From Atherinomorus stipes (taxonomy: Eukaryota > Chordata > Actinopteri > Atheriniformes > Atherinidae), in assembly GCA_023101725.1 (NCBI GenBank), contig JALJCO010001157.1, positions 310,001 to 374,000 of the forward strand: DNA of 64,000 nucleotides, read 5' to 3'. This document shows, piece by piece, positions 35,477 to 46,752 of the stretch. The position numbers were made by a program, and so were the translations under genes. The notes under the pieces are model-generated. The model did not search any database and was not told the DNA's origin. It saw only the letters and a program-made list of their open reading frames with translations. The first letter of the stretch is position 1. Every line of letters starts with the position of its first letter.

Positions 35477-37056
35477 AGCCTGGTCTAAACTACACGAATT
35501 TAGCCCGATTTTGGCCCGACGGAGGCGTCGCAGACAGTCGCTCACTGTCGTGCACGATTCTGCGTCGTCGGGTCGCAGGACGTCGTGTCTTCGCTCCGTG
35601 TAATGTGACACAATCAGCGATTGGCGATTTGGCGTCTGCGACGCTCCACGACCACGACGCAGAAAGACTGGCGTGTCAGAATTTTTTGGTTTTGTCCGTG
35701 TAGTGTGACACGTCCCACGACATGTCCCTTCATATTGACCAATAGGAGGACAGTGCGCCTTTCGCCTCTCGCCTCTACCAGGGAGACGCTCAGGTACACA
35801 AATAACAGTGGAGGAAAGGAGGAGAGACGCAGTCCCGCTCCGGTGGAGCGATTTATGGAGCTGTGGCATCAGTTTACTCCAGAAAAAAAAGAAAAGAAAA
35901 GCAAGACTGAGTGTGCCAAAGTTATTTTCAACAGTGTTAAACCTCCACGAACATTCAAAAGGGTGTATCTCTCTTGAATAAAACATTACTTTATTAACTC
36001 GAAACATAACCACACGATATGTGCGTTCTATCAGTAATAGTTAAAGTCAACAGGAGTTTACAGCAGGTCCAAACGTGCACGAATGTGATGCTCTCAGATA
36101 AATCAGTGACAAAGTCACAGAAAAATCACTTTGTTTAAATAAAAACACCGCAACATAACAGACATCGCGCTCAATGAGATGAGCAAATATGACACCCATG
36201 CGCGCTCGTGCACTCAGCCGTAACCATCCACATTACGCGTGATCATCAAAGCTAATTAACCGTCTGAACACCTACTGGGTGCAGAATATCGACACAGCGA
36301 TGCTGCTGCTGCGCAGCTCTCAGTTTATCATGCGTGTGTGATTTCATGTGGTTGCCATGGTTTCCAGCGTGCGCTCTGAACTGATGGAGTTCAGTGAATG
36401 ACGTGAGGACGCACCCGTATGCGTTCGTATAGAACAACACACTTTATTTCACTTTACGGCAGTTTTTTAAAAGTAGCGTCACTGGGTCGGCTGGACTTTG
36501 CTCTCGTGGCAGCAGACTGTGGTTAGACTGATGGTTTTGGCTTCGCTTGGCACCGGGTGTCCTGCGCGCGGTGCGTGATGCACCTGGTGGAAGCAACGGC
36601 GCTGATCAGAGCCCACTTTCTCTCTTTCAAAGCTCTTTTTCAAAGATGAGCAGCGAGTCTTTCTGTGCGCATCATGGATTTCATCCTGTTTAGTTACAAC
36701 TGAAAACCCGCTCGACAGAACAACTGGAACAGGCAGAATACACACAAACAGGTCATGTTGGTCACAATAATGGAGGGAACTGATGTCTCCGTCCACTTTC
36801 CATTTCATAAGTGACCCAAACAGTCAATTCAGACTCCAAACCAAGTGACTGATTGACAGCTGCTTGTCCCGCCTCCCGTTTCGCGTTGTCTGTTGCGACA
36901 CCCCGCGACGATCAGACGGTTGTCTGTCTGGTGCAATCCTTGTAGTGTGACCACTCGCGAGTAACACGACACCGTACGATTTTATGACACAATTTCTGTT
37001 AATGTGACATATGACCATCGTGAACGACGGAAAAAGTCGTGTAGTTTGATCCTGGC
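35477..37056. mobile_element. TTAA-flanked element 4, inside the Tc1
   Basis: 1,580 bp between TTAA at 35473-35476 and 37057-37060. The left end 'agcctggtctaaactacacg' and the inverted right end 'gccaggatcaaactacacga' are related. Removing it rejoins the Tc1 leader sequence ('cttctttaa' + 'gaggctcctctgtc') exactly. PIF/Harbinger (three-base TAA/TTA duplication) is a possible alternative to a TTAA superfamily. Frames inside show no recognised domain. Confidence 0.85.
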
Positions 37057-37427
37057 TTAAGAGGCTCCTCTGTCCTCCACTCATTACCTGTATTAATTGC
37101 ACCTGTTTGAACTCATTATCAGTATAAAAGACACCTGTCCACAACCTCAAACAGTCGCACTCCAAACTCCAAACTCCAAACTCCACTATGGCCAAGACCA
37201 AAGAGCTGTCAAAAGACACCAGGAACAAAATTGTAGACCTGCACCAGGCTGGAAGCCTGAATCTGCAACAGGTAAGCAGCTCGGTGTGAAGAAATCAGCT
37301 GTGGGAGCAATTATTAGAAAATGGAGAACTAACAAGACCACTGAGAATCTCCCTCCATCTGGGGCTCCACGCAAGATCTCCCCCCGTGGGGTCAAAATGA
37401 TCACAAGAACGGTGAGCAAAAATCCCA

Positions 37428-37546
37428 GAACCACACGGGGGGGCCTAGTGACTGACCTGCAGAGAACCACACGGGCGGGCTAGTGAATGACCTGCAGAGA
37501 ACCACACGGGGGGGCCTAGTGAATGACCTGCAGAGAGCTGGGACCA
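37428..37546 (+). repeat. Tandem triplication of about 43-45 bp in the transposase
   Basis: Three copies of 'agaaccacacgggggggcct' plus 'agtgaatgacctgcag' in a row. The single-copy form is the normal coding sequence for [12 protein letters not shown]. The copies change frame relative to one another. Confidence 0.9.
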
Positions 37547-37581
37547 AAGTAACAAAGGCTACTCTCAGTAACACACGACGT

Positions 37582-38057
37582 CGCCAGGGACTCAGATCCT
37601 GCAGTGCCAGACGTGCCCCCCCTTGCTTAAGCCAGGGACTCAGATCCTGCAGTGCCAGACGTGCCCCCCCTTGCTTAAGCCAGGGACTCAGATCCTGCAG
37701 TGCCAGACGTGCCCCCCCTGCTTAAGCCAGGGACTCAGATCCTGCAGTGCCAGACGTGCCCCCCCTGCTTAAGCCAGGGACTCAGATCCTGCAGTGCCAG
37801 ACGTGCCCCCCCTGCTTAAGCCAGGGACTCAGATCCTGCAGTGCCAGACGTGCCCCCCCTGCTTAAGCCAGGGACTCAGATCCTGCAGTGCCAGACGTGC
37901 CCCCCCTGCTTAAGCCAGGGACTCAGATCCTGCAGTGCCAGACGTGCCCCCCTGCTTAAGCCAGGGACTCAGATCCTGCAGTGCCAGACGTGCCCCCCCT
38001 GCTTAAGCCAGGGACTCAGATCCTGCAGTGCCAGACGTGCCCCCCCTGCTTAAGCCA
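37582..38057 (+). repeat. Tenfold tandem expansion of a 47-bp coding segment
   Basis: About ten head-to-tail copies of a 47-bp unit with 'gggactcagatcctgcagtg' and 'ccagacgtgcccccc' as landmarks. A single copy encodes the [11 protein letters not shown] segment between the DNA-binding and catalytic domains. Copies differ mainly in the length of the C run (six or seven) and a TT/T difference. At 47 bp each copy shifts the frame, so the expansion destroys the protein. Confidence 0.95.
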
Positions 38058-39127
38058 GGACACATCCAGGCCCGTCTGAAGTTTGCTAGAGAGCATGTGG
38101 ATGATCCAGAAGAGGACTGGGAGAATGGAATATGGTCAGATGAAACCAAAATAGAACTTTTTGGTAGAAACGCAGCTTCTCGTGTTTGGAGGAGAAAGAA
38201 TGCTGAATTGCATCCAAAGAACACCAAACCTACTGTGAAGCATGGGGGTGGAAACATCATGCTTTGGGGCTGTTTTTCTGCAAGGGGACCAGGACGACTG
38301 ATCCGTGTAAAGGAAAGAATGAATGGGGCGATGTATGGTGAGATTTTGAGTGAAAACCTCCTTCCATCAGCAGGGCATGAAGATGAAACGTGGCTGGGTC
38401 TTTCAGCATGACGATGATCCCAAACACACTGCCCGGCAACAAGGGAGTGGCTTCCTAAGAAGCATTTCAAGGTCCTGGAGGGGCCTAGCCAGTCTCCAGA
38501 TCTCACCCCCATAGAAAATCTTTGGAGGGAGTTGAAAGTCCGTGTTGCCCAACGACAGCCCCAAAACATCACTGCTGTAGAGCAGATCTGCATGGAAGAA
38601 TGGGCCAAAACACCAGCAACAGTACACGTGTGAAAACCTTGTTAAGACTTACAGAAAACGTTTGACCTCTGTCATTGCCAACAAAGGGGATATAACAAAG
38701 TATTGAGGTGAACTTTTGTTATTGACCAAATACTTATTTTCCACCTTAATTTGTAAATAAATTCTTTAAAAATCAGACAATGCGATTTTCTGGATGTTTT
38801 TTTCTCATTCTGTCTCTCACAGTTAAGGTTTACCTATGATGACAATTACAGGCCTCTCTCATATTTTTAAGTGGGAGAACTTGTACAATTGGTGGCTGAC
38901 TAGATACTTTTTTGCCCCACTGTAGATTTATGTGCTTATTCTTCCTTTCAGGAGAACATTGCAGGTGTGTTCAACAAGAGCTGCGCTATCAGCTACACGT
39001 CCTAAATGTGTCCCAGTCTCCCAGAAATGTCTTCCCAGTCTGGACTCTGGGTCGCTTCTCGCAGCTTTACCCCAGCAGTCCACTGGCGGGGAAGGTGAAG
39101 CTGTGACAGCCTGCAGAGAAAGCTTAA

Positions 39128-40015
39128 AGGTGCCATGACATCAAATGTTCCTTTTCTGGGGTTTTGGGTGAATAATATGATCTGTTGTGCACTTATGAGG
39201 CCATGTGAATGTCAGAGTGAGAATCAAAGTTCCTGTTTATGGTCTGTCAGCTTTGTCTCTCTGTTCAGAAACAGTTGAATCAGACAGCAGCTTATCATTC
39301 TACGTAGTTCTATCATTCTACGTAGTTCCATCATTCTACGTAATTTAATTGCTCCAATAAGAGCGCACTATCAAGCAAACAGCGCCCCCCCCCCTCTCTC
39401 TCTCTCCTAACGGCCCCTCCCCTCCCTCTCTGATTCAGCTTCGTGTATGGAGCTAGTAGTAACTTCTGTGCAGTCAGGTCTGGGTTTTCAAACAAATGGA
39501 TTTAAAAGCAAACTTCTGCAGCAACACTGAGGGAGGGGGCCACAACCTTGTCATTACCTGTAAGTTTATTTATTTTCTAAATGCTGTCTTGTCTGATAAA
39601 CGTAGCTCACTGTCTGAAGTGCCCATGTTGCTAGCAGTTAGCCTTTAGCAAACTCCGACCGCAGCTTGACCTAGATTCTCCAAATAAGGTCATAGCCAAA
39701 TAAGGTGTAGCCAATCAAAATGAAGTCAACGTGGTCTCCGGGTAAAGCTCCATATCATCACCGGACCCAACTGTATGACTGAGGAAGTGAGGTCTGGCGT
39801 TTCAAAACAATACTCCGCTGTAAAAAATGCTGTTTTTTTCTTTGAAGTATTCACATATGCAGTAATGCCAACAACATAAACTAGTTTTTAACTGCTATGT
39901 CATCACTCCTTTAAGGTCATGCCACAGCATCTCAATGGGATTCAGGTGGGGGCTTTGACTAGGCCACTCCAAAGTCTTCATGTTGTTGTTCTTAAACTGC
40001 TATGTCATCACTCCT
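39128..40015. mobile_element. TTAA-flanked element 5 with captured Tc1 piece
   Basis: 888 bp between TTAA at 39124-39127 and 40016-40019. The left end is 'aggtgccatgacatc' and the inverted right end 'aggagtgatgacata'. Near the right end the terminal sequence 'actgctatgtcatcactcct' occurs twice (about 39890 and 39996). Between the two copies lies an 85-bp stretch (39911-39995) that matches Tc1 transposase DNA at 45075-45159 at every position by eye, starting and ending in TTAA. Confidence 0.88.
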
Positions 40016-40019
40016 TTAA

Positions 40020-41134
40020 CAGCGTAATCCAGGATGAGAGGACTACACGCACGCATGGATAGACCCCGCGTCCTCGGGCTATAGGTGGATGGATAGTTGG
40101 TATCTCTGAGATGGATATTGCACTGCAAAAACTCAAATCTTACTAAGTATATTTTTCTCATTTCTAGTCAAAATATCTCAGCACACTCAAAATAAGACAA
40201 AATAGACCCTTTCCGCTGTGTCTACTAACACGCGAATGTCGTAACGTAAAAATATTGATGTAAAGTTTGCCAGCAACATGACTTCGTTGCAGTCTGCAGT
40301 CTGGAGCCGACTGCAGTCCTTTGCTGGTACTGACCCACCAGCAGTACTTGACAGGTCATAGATGGTGAGAACTTGTGGTGGAGATGGAGCTCGGAGATGG
40401 AGCTGTACACATCCACGCTTCCCGTTTCCACCAGAGTCCCCCGGACACTAGGATGAAGGGCTCAGTCGGGACTGGTGGGAACGGTTGTAATGATGAAGTT
40501 AACTGACTCCGGCTGGAGTCAGTGAATTTTCCTGTCACGCCTTTATCAAACTTTTCCAGATAAGTGATGGAGCCCCGCGAAGTAACTGTTTGCACACCAC
40601 CTCCTCTCGGGATGTGTGTTGCCATGGTGATATATAAACTAGCAAGCTGTGCAGAGTACCGTCTAATCGCTGGTACAAATACTCCCTGTAGTTTACTCAA
40701 ATGACCAAGAATCCTTGCAGATAGAACATGTGCAGAACACAATTAAATATTCTTTTCAATGGAGATATTCCGGTACGTGTTTACATGACCAAATATTCAG
40801 TTTAGAAAAGGAGTAACCCAGGGTTAATATTCGGGCTTTTAAAACCCCGAAAATGAGCATAATCGGGTTTTTGCCAGTGTTTACATGGACGTGCGCAACC
40901 TGGTTATTGCTAATATTCCGGGTGGGAAAGGGTCATTGGCTGCATGTAAACGCAGTGACTATGTTCAAAATTATAGTTGTACATGCACCTAAAAGAAATT
41001 TTAATCAACTGTGAGTGTTGGACCACATTTACCCCCCCCCCCCCCCCCCCCCCCCCCGCACACACACACTCACATTACCCCAACCCTTGTTATAAAAGCA
41101 CACATCCACATGTAATCAGACCAAGCGGCAACCT
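40020..41134. other. No gene recognised; possible transposon end and poly-C run
   Basis: 'cactgcaaaaactcaaatct' at 40129 is the terminus of a common fish element and is followed by its typical 'tctcatttctagtcaaaata'. The matching right part may be the hairpin at 43.1 kb. A run of about 27 Cs lies at 41031-41057. Frames of up to 128 codons lack support. Confidence 0.4.
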
Positions 41135-41420
41135 CCGGTGGCTAACTATGACGCCACCCGGAAGAGGCCATTTTTTGTAGTTCTCCCTTCATTCACTAGG
41201 GGCTCCAAGAGCGAGCAAATCCTCATAGACTCCCATGTTAAAAACGCCAACTTCACAGCAGAAATAAACAGGTTTACAGCCTGGTTCAAATAATCATTTT
41301 AGGTTTATTAGGTCAAGTTTACCTTCATGTCAACTGTGAGGGGGGTGAATTTTTTTTATAACTCATTTGTTTAGATGTTATTTGTTCTTGAAATTACATA
41401 TAATTAAGGGCGTGTCCTTA
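41135..41420. repeat. Dispersed repeat, second copy (see 17.4-18.5 kb)
   Basis: The reverse complement of the repeat interrupted at 17384-18500. This copy is uninterrupted and shows the pre-insertion sequence: 'ttattaggtcaagtttacct' crosses the point where a TTAA element sits in the other copy. Confidence 0.7.
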
Positions 41421-43060
41421 TGATTGACATGCGGCAGACCGGAAGCTCCGCCTGCTGACTGGAGGCTCCTAGTTAGCTCCTTCTTTGCTCTTAATAAGGT
41501 CTCAGTTTGTGGCAGAGACACACAACAGCGGTTTTTAGTCAACGAATTGCAAGTCTAAGCATGTCTTACCTTAACCATGCCGCTTAAGGGGCTTATCTTT
41601 GTTAGCTCCTGTTAGTTTCGAGTTAGCTCGGTTAGCGTTTAGCCCAGAGTACGTCGGCTGTCAATCATTTGCCCTGCGGCCGCGCTGTGCCCATTTTAGG
41701 ATTTTCCTGGAGTGACGACACACGTGACACAGCAAGATGGCGACGGTAAGACACGCCCAACTGGCTTCACATTTCTCCATTCAGACAACCGGATACTACG
41801 TCCATATATTCTACAGTCTTTGAATCAGACCACAAAGTGATCATCACATCCTCGTACCTGCAGTCAGAATAAGAATGCCTTTATTGTCAGTGAACCAGCG
41901 TCCCAGTACAACGAAATTGCTTTCAAGTACAGCCCATCCAAGATCAGATAGACAACAAACAAAACATAACATACTGGAACCGGGAGGTCTTGAGGAAACA
42001 GCGTGTGCACGCACTCCCATGTTTGCAGATACATAGTGAAAAGATAACACTGGGAGAGGTGGGAGAGGGGACAAAAAAGAATAACTGTCTCACCTTCTGC
42101 AGAGGACGTGATAGTGGGTTAAAAACACACCTCAGTACAATTAAGCACATATGCAGACAGTCATAACATCATGAGACATATGGTGAGCAGGAGGAGGGGT
42201 CCAGAGCCCCGGTGAGGGAGGGAAGCGCAGCCATCAGGTGCATCCTGCTGTCCTCCACCGATTCCTGGTGGAAGGAGATGGAAGGACCAGCAGTGCAGTG
42301 GATGTGTGTGTGCGTAAGCGAGAGACAGCGAGCACACAGTCCGTATGATGATTAGACGGCCTTGACTGGAGCCAGAGGGTCCCACTGAAGTGATCAGAGC
42401 ACACTTTGGGCCCAATTCCAGTGTTCCCCCTACTTCCAACCATTAGCCCTCACCCACTACCGCTACACCCTTGAATTGAACCTACAGCTTTGTAATCTTC
42501 TAGGAATTGGGACAACACTGCTGCATTTACGTTCAGGCACGGAAGCGACTGTGTAGTGACTTTTTCACATATGTGTTACCATAACAACACACCCAGCAAC
42601 AACATGTTGTTAACAGTTGCGGTCGTTTTCCTTTTTTTTTTATCATTTATCATGCTTTGGTTGATCAACAAACAAAACAACCACACGGGGAGGAAGTCGC
42701 TGTGACGACTGTTGTCTCTTGTAAACTGCTGAAAAGGCTTCGTTAACTTTTCATCAGTATTTTAGCCTAGCTAGCGTGGCTAGTCTGGCTAACGTTACGA
42801 ACAACTGTGTAATCTGTACATTTGAGTTTTCTTCTCCGAGTCCTGTCACTCTCTGGAGGTTGCTGTTGTTGTTTGATTCGTAATGACGTACAGCTCTCTA
42901 ACCCTTTTCTCTGGTCCTTCCTCAGCAAGTCAGCATCTGACGTCCCTCGCTCTGAAGGGTTAGTCCAAACTGGTCACAAAATCACAAAAATTGGTGATGC
43001 GCACAGTGATAACGTCAAGCGGAAAGGATGTCTTACTTAAAGATAAACATTTCACTGAAA
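41421..43060. other. No gene recognised; fragments of dispersed repeats
   Basis: 'tgcctttattgtcagtgaac' with 'gtacaacgaaattgc' near 41876-41925 resembles a widespread fish retroelement tail. 'gggcccaattccagtgttcc' at 42410 resembles the end of a common fish MITE. Neither could be delimited. CpG-containing sequence at 41690-41750 ('cacagcaagatggcgacgg') looks promoter-like, but no exon follows. Confidence 0.35.
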
Positions 43061-43096
43061 TATAGGAATGTGTCTTAAAACAATGCATCTTATTTC

Positions 43097-43266
43097 AAGA
43101 AATCTTATCAAGAAAATTTTGCTTGTTCTATTGGCAGAAATTGGGGGCAAAAAGAAAAAAAAATCTTTGTCTTACTTATTTTAAGAGTAGCCAAGATTTT
43201 TTTTCTTGCAATCAGCAAAAAATTCTGCCAATGGAACAGGCAAAATTTTCTTGATAAAATTTCTTG
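43097..43266. repeat. Hairpin, about 48-bp arms
   Basis: 'cttgataagatttcttga'-type sequence on both sides: 43097-43144 contains 'atcaagaaaattttgcttgt', and 43218-43266 is its inverted near-copy ('caggcaaaattttcttgat'). It resembles the internal palindrome of fish elements ending in CACTGCAAAAA. Confidence 0.75.
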
Positions 43267-43666
43267 ATTTTCCTTTTGGGCCCCACATGGACGTGCCGGC
43301 TGGGGGTCCTGTATGCTGCTGGGATATGAGGCTTTGAGGAAGTTAAACATATCAGTGCTTTTCAGAGCAGAGCCGTTGTTTAGGGTTCATTAGTTCCCTG
43401 CTAAACTAGCTGTAGAGGGTGATATGGGTTGAAAACTGTGCCTGATAAAGCAGAGTGGAGATGCTGCGTTCATGGAACCACCTCACTCAACTGCCTGATG
43501 ATAGGCTAACCAAGGCTTTTATATGGGATTGATCTAATGAACATTTTTAGAAAACACAAACTCAGAAATTATACACAATTTAAGGAAGAGTACAAAGTTG
43601 AATCTTATGTGAAATTAAAGTTATCAAGTAAACAGAGGTGTCTGTGCCCAGCTCAGAACTAGTATA

Positions 43667-44249
43667 ACCCTGGCTTTACACCTGGTCCGTGACGTGAGCA
43701 CAGCGGCTTTGCTGCGACTTCGTTGACGCGAGCATTTACACCGTTCACTGTGCGGCCGCGCAGCGCACCCGCGAGTGCACCAGCTGTTGTTAGATTCATG
43801 ACATCACGGAATCACGAGAGGGCTGCTAGATCGCCTGTGATTCTCATCCAAATGGTTCATTTGGTCCACATGTTCATGCGTCGTGGTTTCTTATTTCACT
43901 GTAACCTTGTGGACATGGAGATGTTGTCATGTTCAGGTAGCTCAGCAGTTTAAAAACTGCACGGTGGCTTTTGTTTAGGAAGTTACCGGATATTTTACAC
44001 TGAACCTGTGTCTGACTTCCTGTCTGGTTCGATCTGAACTACTGATATTGACGCGGTGTCGGTGCGTGGAGCGTCAAAAATAGAGCTGGCGCGTATCTTT
44101 AGCGCAGCGGAGCCGGAGCGACGACGGACCGCTCACGAGCCGCGGCGTGATCGATATGTTTCAAAAGGTTGATTACATGGGCGCGATCCGGTGCGCATGG
44201 CGCGCCGCTGCGCTGCGCTCACATCACGGACCAGGTGTAAAGCCGGGGT
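43667..44249. mobile_element. Inverted-repeat MITE with GGCTTTACACCTGGTCCGTG ends
   Basis: The left end 'ccctggctttacacctggtc' and the inverted right end 'ccccggctttacacctggtc' share at least 32 positions with two mismatches. The 583-bp interior is CpG-rich and non-coding. The superfamily is not determined because the flanks show no clear duplication. Confidence 0.82.
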
Positions 44250-44601
44250 AAGGGTCTCACTGGAGAGGAGGCGGTCTGTTTACTGTGACCTTTATGTGGT
44301 GGGAGATGAACATCTTTTTGTCCTTTACTGTCCTCTATGATCTGATCTAAGACTTGTTTATTTGAGTGTATAAACAGAAATATTGCAGATTTGTTTTGGT
44401 TCTCAGATATTTTAAATTGGATCATATGTAGGGAAATTTTTACATTTGTTGTTTTTGTCAATAAGTCCTGAGGACAAGACAGAGAGTTGTATCCTATCTG
44501 AGTTTTGAACATTTCAAGAAGTATATAACCTGTTGTCGTCTGTCTGTTATCTATCTATCTATCTATCCATCCATCCATCCATCCATCCATCCATCCATCC
44601 A

Positions 44602-46119
44602 CAGTTGTGTACAGAACACTGTTAAAACATAAATTAACTGTGATTTCTCACATCTTTAGAAAGCTGAGTTCAATTTCTCTAGCCACACCCAGGCCTGATT
44701 ACTGCCACACCTGTTCTCAATCAAGAAATCACTTAAATAGGACCTGCCTGACACACTTAAATGTTTCAGATCATCAAACAAATTTAAATGTCAGACAAAG
44801 ATAACACAAGTAAACAGAAAATGCAGTTTTTAAATGAAGATTTTTATTAGTAAGGAGGGAAAAATCCAAACCTCCATGTCCCTGTGTGAAAAAGTGATCT
44901 TCCCCTAAACCTAATAACTGGTTGTTCCACCTTAGCAGCAACAACTGCATCAAGCGTTTGTGATAACTGGCAGTGAGTCTTCTACAGCGCTGTGGAGGAA
45001 TTTTGTTCCACTCATCTTTGCAGAATTGTTGTAATTCAGCCACATTGGAGGCTTTTCCAGCATGAACCGCCTTTTTAAGGTCATGCCACAGCATCTCAAT
45101 GGGATTCAGGTGGGGGCTTTGACTAGGCCACTCCAAAGTCTTCATGTTGTTGTTCTTAAGCCATTCAGAGGTGGACTTGCTGGTGTGTTCTGGATCATTG
45201 TTCTGCTGCAAAACCCAAGTGCGCTTCAGCTTGAGGTCACCAACAGATGGCCGGACGTTCTCCTTCAGGATTTTTTGGTAGAAGCAGAATTCATGGTTCC
45301 ATTTACCACAGCAAGTCTTCCAGGTCCTGAAGCAGCAAAACAGCCCCAGACCATCACACTACCACCACCATATTTTACTGTTGCTATGATGTTCCTTTTC
45401 TGAAATGCCGTGTTACTTTTACGCCAGATGTAATGGGACCTACACCTTCCAGAAAGTTCCACTTTTGTCTCGTCAGTCCACAGAGTATTTTCCCAAAAGT
45501 CTTGGGGATCATCAAGATGCTTTCTGGCTAAACTGAGACGAGCCTTTATGTTCTTTTTGCTCAGCAGTGGTTTTGGTCTTGGAACTCTGCCATGCAGCCA
45601 TTTTTGCCCCCCAGTCTCTTTCTGATGGGGGAGTCATGAACACTGACCTTCATTGAGGCAAGTGAGGCCTGCAGTTCTTTGGATGTTGTTCTGGGGTCTT
45701 TTGTGACCTCTTGGATGAGTCGTCCCTGTGCTCTTGGGGTCATTTTGGTCGGCCGGCCCCTCCTGGGAAGGTTCACCACTGTTCCATGTTTTCACCATTT
45801 GTGGATAATGGTTCTCACTGTGGTTCTCTGGAGTCCCAAAGCTTTAGAAATGGCTTTGGAACCTTTTCCAGACTGAAAGATCTCAATTTGTTTCTCATTT
45901 GTTCCTGAATTTCTTTGGATGGCAGCATGATGTCTAGCTTTGGAGGATCTTTTGGTCTACTTCACTTTGTCAGGCAGGTCCTATTTAAGAGATTTCTTGA
46001 TTGAGAACAGGTGTGGCAGTAATCAGGCCTGGGTGTAGATAGAGAAACTGAACTCAGGTTTCCAGAGATGTGATAAACCACAATTAATTGATGTTTTAAC
46101 AGTATTCTGTACACAACTG
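44602..46119 (-). mobile_element. Tc1 transposon copy 2
   Basis: 1,518 bp. The left end 'CAGTTGTGTACAGAACACTG' and the inverted right end 'CAGTTGTGTACAGAATACTG' continue with near-identity for about 45 bp. The transposase pseudogene is on the minus strand. The family differs from the Tc1 at 35.2-38.9 kb, as termini and protein show. Confidence 0.92.
44774..45928 (-). pseudogene. Tc1 transposase, degenerate
   Basis: Starting at ATG 45928 the minus strand encodes a Tc1-family transposase in several frames. RGRPTKMTPRAQGRLIQEV and a KELQASLASMKVSV segment form the DNA-binding part. KYGGGSVMVWGCFAASGPG and a TDETK block give the first catalytic Asp region. QQNNDPEHTSKSTSEWLKNN carries the second Asp, and [17 protein letters not shown] the Glu. 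At least three frameshifts separate these blocks, so the gene is dead. The last frame runs on into a non-conserved tail before its stop at 44774. Confidence 0.92.
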
Positions 46120-46245
46120 CAGATGGATGGATAGATGGATAAGTAGGTAGGTAGGTGGCTAGATAACAGACAAGAAGACAACAGGTTATATACTTCTTGA
46201 AATGTTCAAAACTCAGATAGGATACAACTCTCTGTCTCTGTCTTG

Positions 46246-46612
46246 AATTAGTAATTTCTTATCATATTGGACAAAAATGTCTAATCCAATTATGATTTCT
46301 TCAATAAATATGTCTGTCCATTAATATCATTACCACCATGTTAAACGTTTTTAGATCAGTAAAGTTTATGTGAAATCTGATTCTTTACAGTAACTGTGTC
46401 AGTTTGTGCTGCAACTCCAGCATATGCTGGACAGAAGGAAGACAGACATTTAAATACTAGAACAGCAAGTTTTTACCGAGCTTATACTGACGAGTTGCAG
46501 TATGATATTTTTATTACATGTCATTACCAAACAGCTTGTAGTTGGTGTGGCAGGGTATTGTGAAATTTTATTTTTGAGGAAAACTAAAAAGGGCCCAAAA
46601 TTAAATGAACGC
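46246..46612. other. No gene recognised
   Basis: AT-rich single-copy-looking sequence between the Tc1 outer arm and the TATC microsatellite. Confidence 0.3.

Positions 46613-46752
<140 letters not shown>

Larger units (their letters stand above)
37188..38706 (+). pseudogene. Tc1 transposase, broken and internally expanded
   Basis: Tc1 transposases cut and paste the element at TA sites using a paired-type helix-turn-helix region and a DD34E catalytic domain. Here [20 protein letters not shown] opens the frame at 37188 and a frameshift follows near 37250. The second helix region ([17 protein letters not shown]) and [19 protein letters not shown] follow. Then come the two tandem expansions. The catalytic part resumes with [16 protein letters not shown] (first Asp), [13 protein letters not shown], a DDDPKHTAR block (second Asp) after a frameshift near 38395, and PIENLWREL (the Glu). 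The stop is at 38704. Multiple frameshifts make it inactive. Confidence 0.93.
35225..38922 (+). mobile_element. Tc1 transposon with about 200-bp inverted repeats, nested insertion and internal expansions
   Basis: The left terminus 'CAGTGGGGCAAAAAAGTATT' and the inverted right terminus 'CAGTGGGGCAAAAAAGTATC' are followed by about 200 bp of matching sequence. Both ends are flanked by TA (35223-35224, 38923-38924). A transposase pseudogene lies at 37188-38706. The element is about 3.7 kb instead of the usual 1.6 kb for two reasons: a TTAA element (35477-37056) lies between the left repeat and the transposase, and the transposase itself has two tandem expansions. Confidence 0.95.
44475..46245. 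repeat. Outer inverted arms around Tc1 copy 2
   Basis: Beyond the Tc1 termini, 44475-44601 and 46120-46245 are inverted copies of each other. Each includes 'tgaacatttcaagaagtata' (left sense), with ATCC/TATC microsatellite stretches (44542-44600; GGAT/GATA at 46123-46165) at the inner ends. The symmetry exceeds the usual Tc1 repeat, so the arms are either part of this family's terminal repeats or a duplicated flank. Confidence 0.85.

Noticed and set aside
35159..36013. 284-codon minus-strand frame
   Set aside because: It crosses the boundary between the Tc1 terminal repeat and the nested TTAA element, so it cannot be an ancestral gene; no domain seen.
37582..38057. Regular 47-bp repeats considered as a CRISPR array
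   Set aside because: There are no variable spacers and the unit is a transposase coding segment in a eukaryotic Tc1 element.
41690..41760. Possible start of a host gene ('caagatggcgacggtaag')
   Set aside because: An ATG with a following donor-like GGTAAG is present, but no downstream exon could be found; the area is dispersed-repeat sequence.
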